DNA of 64,000 nucleotides from Halanaerobium saccharolyticum subsp. saccharolyticum DSM 6643 (GTDB taxonomy: Bacteria > Bacillota > Halanaerobiia > Halanaerobiales > Halanaerobiaceae), in contig NZ_CAUI01000023.1 in the NCBI RefSeq assembly GCF_000350165.1, positions 186,001-250,000 on the forward strand, given 5' to 3'. Made by a program: the position numbers and the translations under genes. Within the stretch, counting starts at the first letter, position 1. Every line of letters begins with the position of its first letter. Under the pieces are notes generated by a model, which saw nothing but the letters and a program-made list of their open reading frames with translations, did not search any database and had not been told where the DNA came from. Positions 19,006-28,176 of this stretch are shown in pieces.

Positions 19006-19082
19006 TTTAATTCCTCCCATTTTTCTTTTCAATGTATTGCAAAAATAAATTATAGTCTTATTTTATTATGTTTAGATTTATA

Positions 19083-19098
19083 TGTCAACCGTTTAACA
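19083..19098. promoter_or_regulatory. LacI-type operator upstream of sucP
   Basis: TGTCAACCGTTTAACA is an imperfect 16-bp palindrome with a central CG flanked by AA and TT, the usual form of LacI/GalR-family operators. It sits 78 bp before the sucP start and just after the DUF4914 terminator, where a promoter should be. The lacI gene downstream is the obvious candidate regulator. I saw no second copy in the intergenic regions of the cluster. Confidence 0.6.
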
Positions 19099-19105
19099 TA
19101 TTTTT

Positions 19106-19132
19106 AAAAAAAGAAGAGCTTAAACTCTTCTT
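19106..19132 (-). terminator. Rho-independent terminator after the DUF4914 gene
   Basis: On the minus strand AAGAAGAG, a short loop and CTCTTCTT are followed by a run of T. The stem begins directly at the stop codon of the DUF4914 gene. Confidence 0.85.
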
Positions 19133-21034
19133 TTAGATTTCTCTGATTATAGGTTCTCCTTCTATTAAATCGCTATAAGCTTCTACACTGCCATCATTAA
19201 GTGCAGTTTCAATAATTTTTTTACCAATCGGATTAAGTCCAGGCTCTAAATATTCTTTGATACATTTCTTAAAGAAATCAGAAAGAATTTTACCACCTAT
19301 ATCATAGGCTTTTTGGCCTACTTCTGGCTGACGATGGACCTGCAAAAATTCTCTTTCTATATTCTGGCCTTCTACCAACAATTCCTGCAGTGAATATCCT
19401 AAAAGCGGCATTCTAGCAGGCCTTAACTGATTTTCTGTAAACCAGGCTCCACCTCGTCGAGCTAAATACTCTCTTGTTATCCACTCAGGCATAAATCCAA
19501 CTTTCCAGGCTCCAATATGCTGATTTGGAACTAAAATATACTTAACTTTTGGGGTGTCAATAATCTGATCTAATAATAAATTTGCTTGATCAACCTTTTT
19601 ACCTGTGGCAAAAGGCCAGTAAGATCCTACCCCCTCTGAGCTCATTCCATCACCTGTAATAATACTTGGATTACCATGTCCTCGTGGAGCAACTAACCTC
19701 CACAACCAGGCAAGAGCTGGAGGCAGAACATGAAATAAACCTAAAATTCCATAAGTTGGATTTTCTTTAGTACACGGTGGTACTCTAACTCCAAAACTAC
19801 GTACATCAATTGATAAAGGTTCTTTTAAAACATCGGGTATAATATCTCTAGGAATAGTTACCCTAGGATTAGGACAAGGTTTATCCGGCTCATCCTCTAT
19901 ATGCTCCCAAATTAAAGCTGTACTATTTGGAGCAGCATCAATATTTAAAAATAATAAAGGTTTATCTGGATCTGCCGTAATAGATTCTAAGTTCGGCTCA
20001 GTACCATATTTATTAATATGATCCACTCTAACAAACCAAGAATTTTCAGCATCCATTAAAGTTAGTTTACCATTATTTTTTTGGAGTGAATTGTGACAAA
20101 TTGCCATATCATCAGTCATCGGACGCAGACCACAACCCTGAGGTAAGGTAATATGAAACTTTTCATCTGTCATTAAATTTTTACCAAAAAGTAGACGCCC
20201 ACTTCTTTCTCGATGCATATCTTCTAACATCTCACTTTTACCACCACCACTAGCACCTTCGTGAGAGATATTGACTGTGTTTCCATATGGAGTTACTACT
20301 TGAACAGCTGAGCAGTGCAGAGTTACCCATTCCTCTTTTTCGCCCTGATTGATCAGCATCCCATAAACTCCCTTTTTGGCACTGGGCCCTGGATATAGAT
20401 TATAGGCAAACATCTCATATTTATTATCTAATCTACGGTGGACTACAACTTGTTCTCCACCAAAATGGGTATGGCGAAATGGTGGTGCTATATAAATAAA
20501 TGAAGATGGTTTAAATAACTCATCTCGCTTTCTTGTATCAACTATTCCCTGCAGCAGAGAAAGACCAAAAGCAAAAAAAGCTGCATTTGCCGGTACAACG
20601 GCCATTGCTCTTACTCCCAAACCATTAGGGCCAGTTTCAAAAAAGAATAAAGCTAGTTCTTGTTTCTTTAACCACTCAAAAGTCTCTGAGCGCATATTTT
20701 TCTCAAATTTTTCATCAAAACGATCCTCATATCTTTCTTTATCAGTAGCTTTTTCATCTGCAATCAACATGCAGTTAGGATCACGACGACGCATATAAGG
20801 GTCAGGATAATTAGCAGAAATACCATTACGTACCTTACAAACAACTGCTTCAACTACCTCACCTTTCTCAGGTATCTCATATTTAACTTCCTGACAACCA
20901 TTTTGAGCATCTCTAACAGAAAGCTCAACCAGCTGCTGCTCATTATGCGCAACAGTATATTTAGGGCAGGCCTGAAGTAATTCCTCAACTTCTTCCGGTA
21001 ATTCAACATTTTTTAAATTCTTATCTTTAAGCAT
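19133..21034 (-). CDS. DUF4914-family P-loop protein (PEPCK/HPr-kinase-like nucleotide site), function unknown
   Basis: 633-residue cytosolic protein that I recognise as DUF4914. About residues 259-268 read GASGGGKSEM, a clear Walker A loop preceded by a beta strand (NTVNISHE). The way it is set (strand, glycine-rich loop, KS, then an LEDMH helix) resembles PEP carboxykinase and HPr kinase nucleotide sites rather than ordinary GTPases. Other conserved-looking segments are APPFRHTHFGGEQVVVHRRL (residues 184-203), GDGMSSEGVGSYWPF and VPNQHIGAWKVGFMPEWI in the C-terminal part. The gene stands alone between sucP and pulA with its own terminator. A kinase or carboxykinase-like role in sugar-phosphate metabolism is inference from fold and neighbours. 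No signal peptide or membrane segment. Confidence 0.75.
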   Translation of the reverse strand: MLKDKNLKNVELPEEVEELLQACPKYTVAHNEQQLVELSVRDAQNGCQEVKYEIPEKGEVVEAVVCKVRNGISANYPDPYMRRRDPNCMLIADEKATDKERYEDRFDEKFEKNMRSETFEWLKKQELALFFFETGPNGLGVRAMAVVPANAAFFAFGLSLLQGIVDTRKRDELFKPSSFIYIAPPFRHTHFGGEQVVVHRRLDNKYEMFAYNLYPGPSAKKGVYGMLINQGEKEEWVTLHCSAVQVVTPYGNTVNISHEGASGGGKSEMLEDMHRERSGRLLFGKNLMTDEKFHITLPQGCGLRPMTDDMAICHNSLQKNNGKLTLMDAENSWFVRVDHINKYGTEPNLESITADPDKPLLFLNIDAAPNSTALIWEHIEDEPDKPCPNPRVTIPRDIIPDVLKEPLSIDVRSFGVRVPPCTKENPTYGILGLFHVLPPALAWLWRLVAPRGHGNPSIITGDGMSSEGVGSYWPFATGKKVDQANLLLDQIIDTPKVKYILVPNQHIGAWKVGFMPEWITREYLARRGGAWFTENQLRPARMPLLGYSLQELLVEGQNIEREFLQVHRQPEVGQKAYDIGGKILSDFFKKCIKEYLEPGLNPIGKKIIETALNDGSVEAYSDLIEGEPIIREI

Positions 21035-21133
21035 AAGCTACTCTTTTCTCCCTTCATTATTCTAAATTACAAAAAATTACAACAATTCTGATTAAAATTA
21101 TTCACTACTAAAATACTTATTATTTATTTTACC

Positions 21134-21150
21134 ACAAGCACAGAAAAGCT
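21134..21150 (-). terminator. Short terminator hairpin after pulA
   Basis: AAAAGCT-TGT-AGCTTTT on the minus strand, 7 bp with a 3-nt loop; the 3' arm itself ends in TTTT. It lies 9 bp past the pullulanase stop. Confidence 0.6.
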
Positions 21151-21158
21151 ACAAGCTT

Positions 21159-23078
21159 TTAATAGCCTGTAACTAAATCTGCAGCATAAATCACCATTCC
21201 TGTAATGGGAGGTACTAAAACTTCATTTGAATGGAAAAATCTAATTGGCTCAGTCCCTGCTTCTTTATCATCAACAACTATCGCCCAGGTTCTATTGTCA
21301 GGAAGATAAAATTGTTTCCACTCTTTAGAAGGATTTAATAAAACTAAAATAGTGCTCCAAGAATCTTCATTTGCATTATTAAATATTCCATAACCCACAG
21401 TTCCAAAAGGTGAATCAATAAAATGTAAATTGTCTTTAATATCTGAGCGCTTCTTCATTCTAAATGCAGGGTGATGACTGCGCAGATTAATCAGCCCTTT
21501 TAAATAATTGAAATGATCTCGATAAGTTGTTTTTCGTTCCCACTTCAATTCATTAATCTCAACTCCAGAGTCAAAACTATTTTTATCCCCAAATTTTGTT
21601 CTCAAAAACTCTGTTCCAGCTTGAATGAATGGAACTCCTTGAGAAGTAAATAAAATCATCTGGGCAAGTTTATGCATTTTTTTGCGCTGCTCTTCGTTAG
21701 CTCCGGGACAGGACCGGGCCAATTTATCCCAGAGTGTTAAATTATCATGGGCTTCTACATAATTAATACTTTCTCCAGGCTGAAGAGTAAATCCATATAA
21801 ACGTCGTTCTTCTAATCCAATTGAGCCAATAATGCCTTCATTAATTTCTCTTTCTAAGCCAATTTTGCCCTGTATAAAACCCTTTCCTGTTCCATCGCTA
21901 TCTCCTTTAAGAGCATTTCTATAATTATCATTAAAAACTGAAATTCCAGTTCCTCTTTGATCACCTTTATGAATCTGCTGATATTTCTCCAGCTGTGGTT
22001 CTATTGCTGCCCAGGGCTCTCCATAAACTAAAACTGAAGGATTCTCCTGGCGCAGCTTGTGTTCAGCCAATAACATAGTTTCTCTATCAATAGAAGACAT
22101 TAAATCAAAACGAAAACCATCAATATGGTATTCTTCACTCCAATAAAGAAGAGAATCAACAATATATTTACGCATCATCTCTCTTTCAGTTGCAATTTCA
22201 TTTCCACATCCAGAAGCATTAGCAAATTCTCCATCTTCGGTAAAACGGTAAAAATAATTTGGGAAAATCTTTTGAAATGGTGAATTCTGAGTATGATAGG
22301 TATGATTATAAACCACATCCATAATAACCCCAATTCCATAAGAGTGAAGTGTTTTGACCATCTTTTTAAATTCATAAATTCTGCTTTCATTAGCTGGATT
22401 TGAAGCATAAGAGCCTTCTGGAACCATATAATAGAGAGGATCATAACCCCAGTTATAATCATCTGGATCAGTATCATCAACTGAAGCAAAATCATATACG
22501 GGAAGCAAATGAACATGGGTTATTCCTAATTCTTTAAGGTGGGCAATACCTGTTAACATTCCTTCTTTATTAACACTATGTCTTTCAGTAAAAGCATTGT
22601 ATTTGCCCTTATGTCTAATCCCACTTTCGGGCGATACTGAAAAGTCTTTAACATGAAGCTCATAAATTACAGTATCTACAGGATCTTCAAGCTTAATTTT
22701 TTGGTCACGAGTCCAGCTAGGTGGATATATTTGAGTTGGATCAACTATTAGACCATATTTACTATTTGTTCCCACAGCTTTAGTCCAAGGATCAACAAAT
22801 CTATATTCTTTGCGGGCTAATTTAAGTCTTAATTGATAGTATTTGTTATAATACTCTTCTGGAATTTTAACTTTCCAGGTATCACTTGGTGATGCTTCTA
22901 ATTCTAATTCATCTAACTTCTTAGCCCCTTGATCATCAGCATAAATTTCGATAAAAGCTGACTGAGCCGGAGGCGACCATATTTTATAATTAATTTCATT
23001 TTCAGAAAAAGTTAAACCTAAATCGTTACCTGCATAATATAATTTTGCAGGATTAGTTTTTAAATCTTCTTTAAACAT
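21159..23078 (-). CDS. pulA: Type I pullulanase (glycogen/starch debranching)
   Basis: GH13 enzyme that hydrolyses alpha-1,6 branches. 639 residues without a signal peptide, so it acts inside the cell on glycogen. An N-terminal CBM48-like domain (YKIWSPPAQSAFIEIY) precedes the pullulanase signature YNWGYDPLYY, region I DVVYNHTY, nucleophile DGFRFDLMSSID, acid VYGEPWAA and region IV EAHDNLTLWDK. The frame is open from 23135, but the ATG at 23078 follows GGAG with correct spacing and family proteins begin here (MFKEDLKTNP). It supplies linear glucan for the phosphorylase encoded at 25859-27469. Confidence 0.94.
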   Translation of the reverse strand: MFKEDLKTNPAKLYYAGNDLGLTFSENEINYKIWSPPAQSAFIEIYADDQGAKKLDELELEASPSDTWKVKIPEEYYNKYYQLRLKLARKEYRFVDPWTKAVGTNSKYGLIVDPTQIYPPSWTRDQKIKLEDPVDTVIYELHVKDFSVSPESGIRHKGKYNAFTERHSVNKEGMLTGIAHLKELGITHVHLLPVYDFASVDDTDPDDYNWGYDPLYYMVPEGSYASNPANESRIYEFKKMVKTLHSYGIGVIMDVVYNHTYHTQNSPFQKIFPNYFYRFTEDGEFANASGCGNEIATEREMMRKYIVDSLLYWSEEYHIDGFRFDLMSSIDRETMLLAEHKLRQENPSVLVYGEPWAAIEPQLEKYQQIHKGDQRGTGISVFNDNYRNALKGDSDGTGKGFIQGKIGLEREINEGIIGSIGLEERRLYGFTLQPGESINYVEAHDNLTLWDKLARSCPGANEEQRKKMHKLAQMILFTSQGVPFIQAGTEFLRTKFGDKNSFDSGVEINELKWERKTTYRDHFNYLKGLINLRSHHPAFRMKKRSDIKDNLHFIDSPFGTVGYGIFNNANEDSWSTILVLLNPSKEWKQFYLPDNRTWAIVVDDKEAGTEPIRFFHSNEVLVPPITGMVIYAADLVTGY

Positions 23079-23292
23079 AAAATCATCTCCAATAATAATG
23101 CATTTATGATAATTTTCAAAATTATATTTAAACAACTATTCTTTTACCATCCTATATTATAATTTATTCTTTGTTTTTATGACTATTCCTGCCAAATTAT
23201 TAGATTAATTATTTTAAAAAACAGGTTATTCAATATTTATGTAGAAATAATATTTAAGAGCAGTTTAAATATTATAATGTGAGGTGAGAAGA

Positions 23293-24285
23293 TTGTTAAC
23301 ATTACATGATAGTTTAAAGTTTGAAAAACAAGATTTTGACATAACTGCTTATGGAGAAGTCTTACTAGATATGATATCTAGAGAAGAGGCTCCCCTTAAA
23401 GAATGTGCTAATTTCACCCGCTATTTTGGTGGTTCTCCAGCCAATGTTTTAGTCAATATGCAGCGTCTAGAAAATAAAACAGCATTTATAAGTCGAGTAG
23501 GAAAAGATGAATTTGGTGAATATTTAATTGAAACATTAGAAAATGAAAATATTAATCTTGATTGTATGCAGTATGATCAAGAAGAAGGAACTCCAATTAT
23601 ATTTGTTAACAAAAATAAAGAAACCCCTTCCTGGATAGCCTATCGGGGGGCAGATATTAATTTGCAGATAAGTGAACAAATATATGATAAAATTGATAAT
23701 TCTTCAATCTTTTTTACTGGAAGTTTTATACTATCTAAAAATCCAGCTCGAGCTACAGCAATTAAAGCTATTGATTATGCAGTTAAAAAAAATAAAATTT
23801 TTGCCTTTGATCCAAGTTTTCGAGCAAACCTATGGCCTGAGGGTAATAAAGGTAGTGAAATCATAAGAGGACTTTTAGCCCAATCAGATTTCATTAAACC
23901 TTCTTTAGATGATGCTTATCATCTTTATGGACAGGATCATCCCGAAAATTACCTTAAAAAGTATCACAGTGATGGTGCTAAAATTGTTATTTTGAGTTTA
24001 GGAAAAGATGGTGTTCTGCTTTCAGATGGCAGTACTGAGCCGCTTCATATACCTGTTTTTTCAGAGAAGGTAGTAGATGTAACAGGTGCAGGTGACTCAT
24101 TTTGGTCAGGTTTTTTAACAGGGATTTTAAAAGGACTTCCAATTAATGAAGCAGCAAAACTAGGAAATGCAGTTGCAGCATTTAAAATTCAAGGTGTTGG
24201 TGCCTTATCTTCTGTTCCACCGTTAAGCGAAATTATAGCTTATTATGATATTCAGCCAATTGAAGGAGGTAATTTTAATGAGTGA
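23293..24285 (+). CDS. PfkB-family sugar kinase, probable fructokinase
   Basis: 330-residue ribokinase-fold kinase. Motifs: GEVLLDMI at the N-terminus, GGSPANVLVNMQRL (substrate-binding PfkB signature 1), VDVTGAGDSFWSGF (signature 2 with the catalytic Asp). Closest by eye to fructokinases. It overlaps the sucrose-phosphate synthase start by 8 nt, so the two are coupled: fructose-6-phosphate from this kinase is a substrate of that synthase. Fructose would come from sucrose phosphorylase. Translation likely starts at TTG 23293, 6-7 nt after GAGGTG; an earlier GTG (23284) overlaps the ribosome site. Confidence 0.85.
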   Translation: MLTLHDSLKFEKQDFDITAYGEVLLDMISREEAPLKECANFTRYFGGSPANVLVNMQRLENKTAFISRVGKDEFGEYLIETLENENINLDCMQYDQEEGTPIIFVNKNKETPSWIAYRGADINLQISEQIYDKIDNSSIFFTGSFILSKNPARATAIKAIDYAVKKNKIFAFDPSFRANLWPEGNKGSEIIRGLLAQSDFIKPSLDDAYHLYGQDHPENYLKKYHSDGAKIVILSLGKDGVLLSDGSTEPLHIPVFSEKVVDVTGAGDSFWSGFLTGILKGLPINEAAKLGNAVAAFKIQGVGALSSVPPLSEIIAYYDIQPIEGGNFNE

Positions 24286-25762
24286 AATTAAACATGTAGC
24301 ATTTTTAAATCCACAGGGTAATTTTGATCCCAATGACAGCTACTGGACTGAACATCCTGATTTTGGAGGACAGTTAGTTTATGTTAAGGAAGTTAGTAAG
24401 GCTTTAGCAAAAATGGGGGTAGATGTTGATATAATTACTCGTCAGATCAATGATCCAGAATGGCCAGAATTTAGTGAACTGTATGACAGTTACCCGGATA
24501 CTGATAATTTAAGAATAATTCGTCTTCCTTTTGGTGGGGATAAATTTTTAGCCAAAGAAAAACTATGGCCTCATTTAAAAGAATATGTTGATGCAATTGC
24601 CGAGTTTTATGATGAAGAGGGAGCTTTCCCAGATTTTTTCACTACTCATTATGGAGATGGAGGATTGGCTGGTGTATTGCTAAAAGAAAAAATGGAAACT
24701 CCTTTTTCTTTTACTGGGCATTCCCTTGGTGCACAAAAAATGGATAAATTAAACTTTTCTGAAGAAAATTTTGATCAGTTAATTGATAGATTTAATTTCC
24801 ATAATCGGATAATTGCAGAAAGGTTAACAATGGAATTTGCTAATCAAATTATAGTTAGTACAAGCCAAGAAAGAATGGAACAGTATTCCCACCCTTATTA
24901 CAAAGGTGCTGTAGATGTTGAAAATGATCATAAATTTTCTGTAATTCCACCTGGAGTTAATACTGATGTTTTCGATGGCAGTTATTCTGAAAAAACTGCT
25001 GAAATGATTGAAAACTATTTGAAAAGAGATTTAAATACAAATAGAATTGATAAACCAGCTGTTATCTGTGCTAGTCGTCTAGATCAAAAGAAAAATCATC
25101 TGGCTTTAGTTAAGGCTTTTGCAGGTAATAAAGAATTACAAGATGAAGCAAATCTTGTTATTACACTTAGAGGAATTGAAAATCCATTTGAAGATTACAG
25201 TTCAGCTGCAGGTGAAGAAAAAGAAATTTTAGATAAGATTATGGAAGTTATTGAAAAAAATGATTTAAAAGGTAAAGTATCAATGTTTCCTTTAAACAGT
25301 CAAAAGCAACTAGCAGAATGTTATGGTTATCTAGCTGAAAGGGAATCCGTATTTTCTCTTACTTCTTTTTATGAACCATTTGGACTGGCACCAGTAGAAG
25401 CAATGGCAGCAGGTTTACCTGCAGTTGTAACTAAAAATGGTGGTCAGAGCGAAATAATGGCTGATGATGAGTTTGGAATTCTAATTGATCCTGAAGATCC
25501 AGATGACATCGCTAGAGGACTAAATAAAATAGTTGGTAAAAGTTCAATCTGGAAAAATTATCAGATAAAAGCTAAAGAAAGAGTAGAAAGTAAATATACC
25601 TGGGAACAAACAGCAAAAAGATATCTTAAAGCAATGGAAAAAGGCTTAAGTTTTGAAATACCAGTAATCCACAGTGAAATTCCTGCTTATTATTTCTTGC
25701 CTGATAGTGACAATGAGCATCGGTTATTAGAAAGATTTAAAGAAAAAACCTTTAAAAAATAG
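24278..25762 (+). CDS. sps: Sucrose-phosphate synthase (glycosyltransferase family 4)
   Basis: Transfers glucose from a nucleotide sugar to fructose-6-phosphate. 494 residues, the size of the short bacterial enzyme known structurally from Halothermothrix orenii, which it resembles in the DPNDSYWTEHPDFGGQLVYV opening and PFGLAPVEAMAAGLP near the C-terminus (the E-x7-E donor motif begins in FYEPFG). A strong AAGGAGG precedes the ATG. There is no fused HAD phosphatase domain and no sucrose-phosphate phosphatase gene beside it, so dephosphorylation must be done elsewhere. Coupled to the upstream kinase; the glucan phosphorylase follows after 96 bp. Confidence 0.88.
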   Translation: MSEIKHVAFLNPQGNFDPNDSYWTEHPDFGGQLVYVKEVSKALAKMGVDVDIITRQINDPEWPEFSELYDSYPDTDNLRIIRLPFGGDKFLAKEKLWPHLKEYVDAIAEFYDEEGAFPDFFTTHYGDGGLAGVLLKEKMETPFSFTGHSLGAQKMDKLNFSEENFDQLIDRFNFHNRIIAERLTMEFANQIIVSTSQERMEQYSHPYYKGAVDVENDHKFSVIPPGVNTDVFDGSYSEKTAEMIENYLKRDLNTNRIDKPAVICASRLDQKKNHLALVKAFAGNKELQDEANLVITLRGIENPFEDYSSAAGEEKEILDKIMEVIEKNDLKGKVSMFPLNSQKQLAECYGYLAERESVFSLTSFYEPFGLAPVEAMAAGLPAVVTKNGGQSEIMADDEFGILIDPEDPDDIARGLNKIVGKSSIWKNYQIKAKERVESKYTWEQTAKRYLKAMEKGLSFEIPVIHSEIPAYYFLPDSDNEHRLLERFKEKTFKK

Positions 25763-25858
25763 ACATTTGCTGAAAATTTGATATAATAAATAGATAGTGA
25801 TAACTATTATTGGAAATTAAACGATGAATTTTTATTAATATTGAGGAGTGATTTGTTA

Positions 25859-27469
25859 ATGAACAACAATAAGCCACATACAGCTTATTTCTGCATGGAG
25901 TATGGATTAGATGAAAATATGCGTATTTATGCAGGTGGATTAGGTATTTTAGCAGGAGATATTTTAAAAGCGGCAAAAGAATTTTCTTATCCTGTAACAG
26001 GAATTGGACTTTTATGGCGCAAAGGTTACTCAAAACAGGTAATTAATGAGGCTGGTAGACCTGAAGACCAACATCCTGTAAATAATGAAATTTATGAACA
26101 CGCAGAAGATACTGGGGAAACAGTTTCCGTAACGATCAGAGATCAAGAAGTTACACTGAAGATTTGGAAATTAGATAAGTTTGACAATGCAACTTTGTAT
26201 CTATTAGATGCAAATCTTCCTGAAAACAGAAAGTACCAAACAATTACTGATGGTCTCTATGACGGTTTTAATGAAAAAAGAATTGCTCAAGAAATAGCTC
26301 TGGGTATTGGTGGAGTTAAAGCTATTCGCAAACTTGGTCTTAACATTGATATTTATCATTTCAATGAAGGTCATGCTGCTTTAGCTGGAACTGAACTAAT
26401 TAGAGAAAAAATAGAAACAGGAATGGACTTCCATACAGCTTGGGATACAGTTAAAGATGAGATTGTCTTTACAACTCATACCCCTGTTAAAGAAGGAAAT
26501 GAATCTCACAGCTTAGACAGCCTCAAAAAAATGAGTGCTTTCAATACTTTAACTAGAAAACAAATGAAAGAAATAGGTGACAGCCCATTTAGTATGACTG
26601 TTGCAGGTTTACGTCTTTCAAGAATGTCTAATGGTGTTGCTAAATTACACGGCCAGACTTCCCGAGAAATGTGGAAGAATGTTGCTGGTAAATCACCTAT
26701 TATCTCAATCACTAATGGTGTTCACAGAGGCACCTGGGTTGATGATAGAATTATAGAAAATATGGGCGATACAGAAGCAGTTTACAAAACACACCAGACA
26801 ATGAAACAGGAACTGGTTGATTTTATTAAAGAAAGAAATGGCGCAAAACTTGACCCAAATAAATTAATTATTGGATTTGCAAGAAGAGCTACTGCTTATA
26901 AGCGTCCCAATCTGATCTTTAAAAAATCTGATCTTATTGATCCATATTTAGAATCAGGGGATATTCAGATAGTATTCTCTGGTAAAGCTCATCCAACTGA
27001 TGATAATGGAAAAGAAATTGTAGCGAATTTAGTTAAAAAAGCAAAAGAATTTCCAAATAGTGTAGTTTTTCTAGAAGATTACAATATGGAAATAGCTCGT
27101 TATATGACTCGCGGTGTTGATATCTGGTTAAACAATCCCCGCAAACCACTTGAAGCCAGTGGTACTTCAGGTATGAAAGCTGCTATGAATGGTGGTTTAA
27201 ACCTAAGTATTCTTGATGGCTGGTGGGTTGAAGGTTGTGAACATGGAATTAATGGTTGGCAGTTTGGAGATGGCTATGTAGGTGAAGGTCAAGATGAAAG
27301 TGATCTTTACGCACTTTACAGAGTCTTATTAAATGAAGTTGTCCCTACTTTCTACGGTAACAAAGATCGCTGGAAAGATATGATGACAGAAAGTATTGCT
27401 ACAACTTATGAAAGATTCTCAGCCAAAAAAATGCTAGAAAGATATTACTCCGAAATGTATAATAAATAA
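25859..27469 (+). CDS. glgP: Short alpha-glucan phosphorylase (GT35)
   Basis: Releases glucose-1-phosphate from linear alpha-glucan with phosphate, using pyridoxal phosphate. 536 residues, shorter than E. coli GlgP (about 815), as in the Thermotoga-like and actinobacterial short forms. Motifs: YFCMEYGLDENMRIYAGGLG, YHFNEGHAAL, FTTHTPVKEGNE, RATAYKRPNLIF, and EASGTSGMKAAMNG with the PLP lysine near the C-terminus, followed by LDGWWVEGC. The frame is open from a TTG at 25841, but GAGGAG is correctly placed for ATG 25859. Ends the pfkB-sps-glgP unit before a strong terminator. Confidence 0.93.
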   Translation: MNNNKPHTAYFCMEYGLDENMRIYAGGLGILAGDILKAAKEFSYPVTGIGLLWRKGYSKQVINEAGRPEDQHPVNNEIYEHAEDTGETVSVTIRDQEVTLKIWKLDKFDNATLYLLDANLPENRKYQTITDGLYDGFNEKRIAQEIALGIGGVKAIRKLGLNIDIYHFNEGHAALAGTELIREKIETGMDFHTAWDTVKDEIVFTTHTPVKEGNESHSLDSLKKMSAFNTLTRKQMKEIGDSPFSMTVAGLRLSRMSNGVAKLHGQTSREMWKNVAGKSPIISITNGVHRGTWVDDRIIENMGDTEAVYKTHQTMKQELVDFIKERNGAKLDPNKLIIGFARRATAYKRPNLIFKKSDLIDPYLESGDIQIVFSGKAHPTDDNGKEIVANLVKKAKEFPNSVVFLEDYNMEIARYMTRGVDIWLNNPRKPLEASGTSGMKAAMNGGLNLSILDGWWVEGCEHGINGWQFGDGYVGEGQDESDLYALYRVLLNEVVPTFYGNKDRWKDMMTESIATTYERFSAKKMLERYYSEMYNK

Positions 27470-27516
27470 ATAATAAAAAGAATTGACCATAACCTTCACG
27501 ACGACTACAGCTAGAT

Positions 27517-27581
27517 AAAATTAAGGCCTACCTGAACTCCACTACTTTCAGTGGAACAACGGGTAGGCTTTTCTTAATTTT
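27517..27581. terminator. Compound bidirectional terminator between glgP and the DJ-1 gene
   Basis: AAAATTAAG-GCCTACC pairs with GGTAGGC and CTTAATTTT across a nested hairpin TCCACT-ACTTTC-AGTGGA. Both flanks are A/T-rich, so it can serve glgP on the plus strand and the DJ-1/PfpI gene on the minus strand. Confidence 0.85.
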
Positions 27582-27611
27582 ATTTGCTTTTATTTTTCCA
27601 AAACTAGATTA

Positions 27612-28163
27612 CTAATTATTTTTAACTAACATTGATTTTTCAAGCTCATCTTTAGTTTCTTTATCTAACAAATATTCAACCAATGTCATCGCAAACTCCA
27701 TAGCAACCCCGGGACCTCTACCTGTAATTAGATTACCGTCAATCACAACTCTATCCTCCTGATAATTGCAGGATGTCATATCTTTATCAAAACCAGGATA
27801 ACTAGTTGCATTTTTACCATCTAAAATACCTGCTGCCTCTAGTACAATTGGCGCTGCACAAATTGCTGCACATAATTTATTATCTTCATTTAGTTTCTTG
27901 ATAATATTACGCAATTGATTACTATCCCTTAAATTAGCAGCCCCGGGCATTCCACCTGGTAAAACAACTGCATCAAAATCTTCAGCATTTACATCAGATA
28001 TTTCTATATCAGTTTCAATCTTAATCTCATGATCTCCCTCTATCTCTCTGCTCCCAATACCAGCAGTTAAAACATCAAGTCCAGCACGTCGAAGAACATC
28101 AATATTTGTTACTGCCTCAATTTCTTCAAACCCTTTTGCTAAAGGAATTAATATTTTTTTCAT
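27612..28163 (-). CDS. DJ-1/PfpI-family protein (YajL/ThiJ-like)
   Basis: 183-residue DJ-1 superfamily protein. The nucleophile elbow AAICAAPIVLEAAGIL holds the conserved Cys near residue 100, and the conserved Glu is in the N-terminal FEEIEAVTNIDVLRRAG. GRGPGVAMEFA near the C-terminus matches YajL/DJ-1. Proposed roles in this group include glyoxalase and protein or nucleotide deglycase activity and oxidative-stress protection; the sequence does not decide. It follows mscS by 13 bp and is last in a five-gene minus-strand run. Confidence 0.88.
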   Translation of the reverse strand: MKKILIPLAKGFEEIEAVTNIDVLRRAGLDVLTAGIGSREIEGDHEIKIETDIEISDVNAEDFDAVVLPGGMPGAANLRDSNQLRNIIKKLNEDNKLCAAICAAPIVLEAAGILDGKNATSYPGFDKDMTSCNYQEDRVVIDGNLITGRGPGVAMEFAMTLVEYLLDKETKDELEKSMLVKNN

Positions 28164-28176
28164 AAATTAACCTCCT

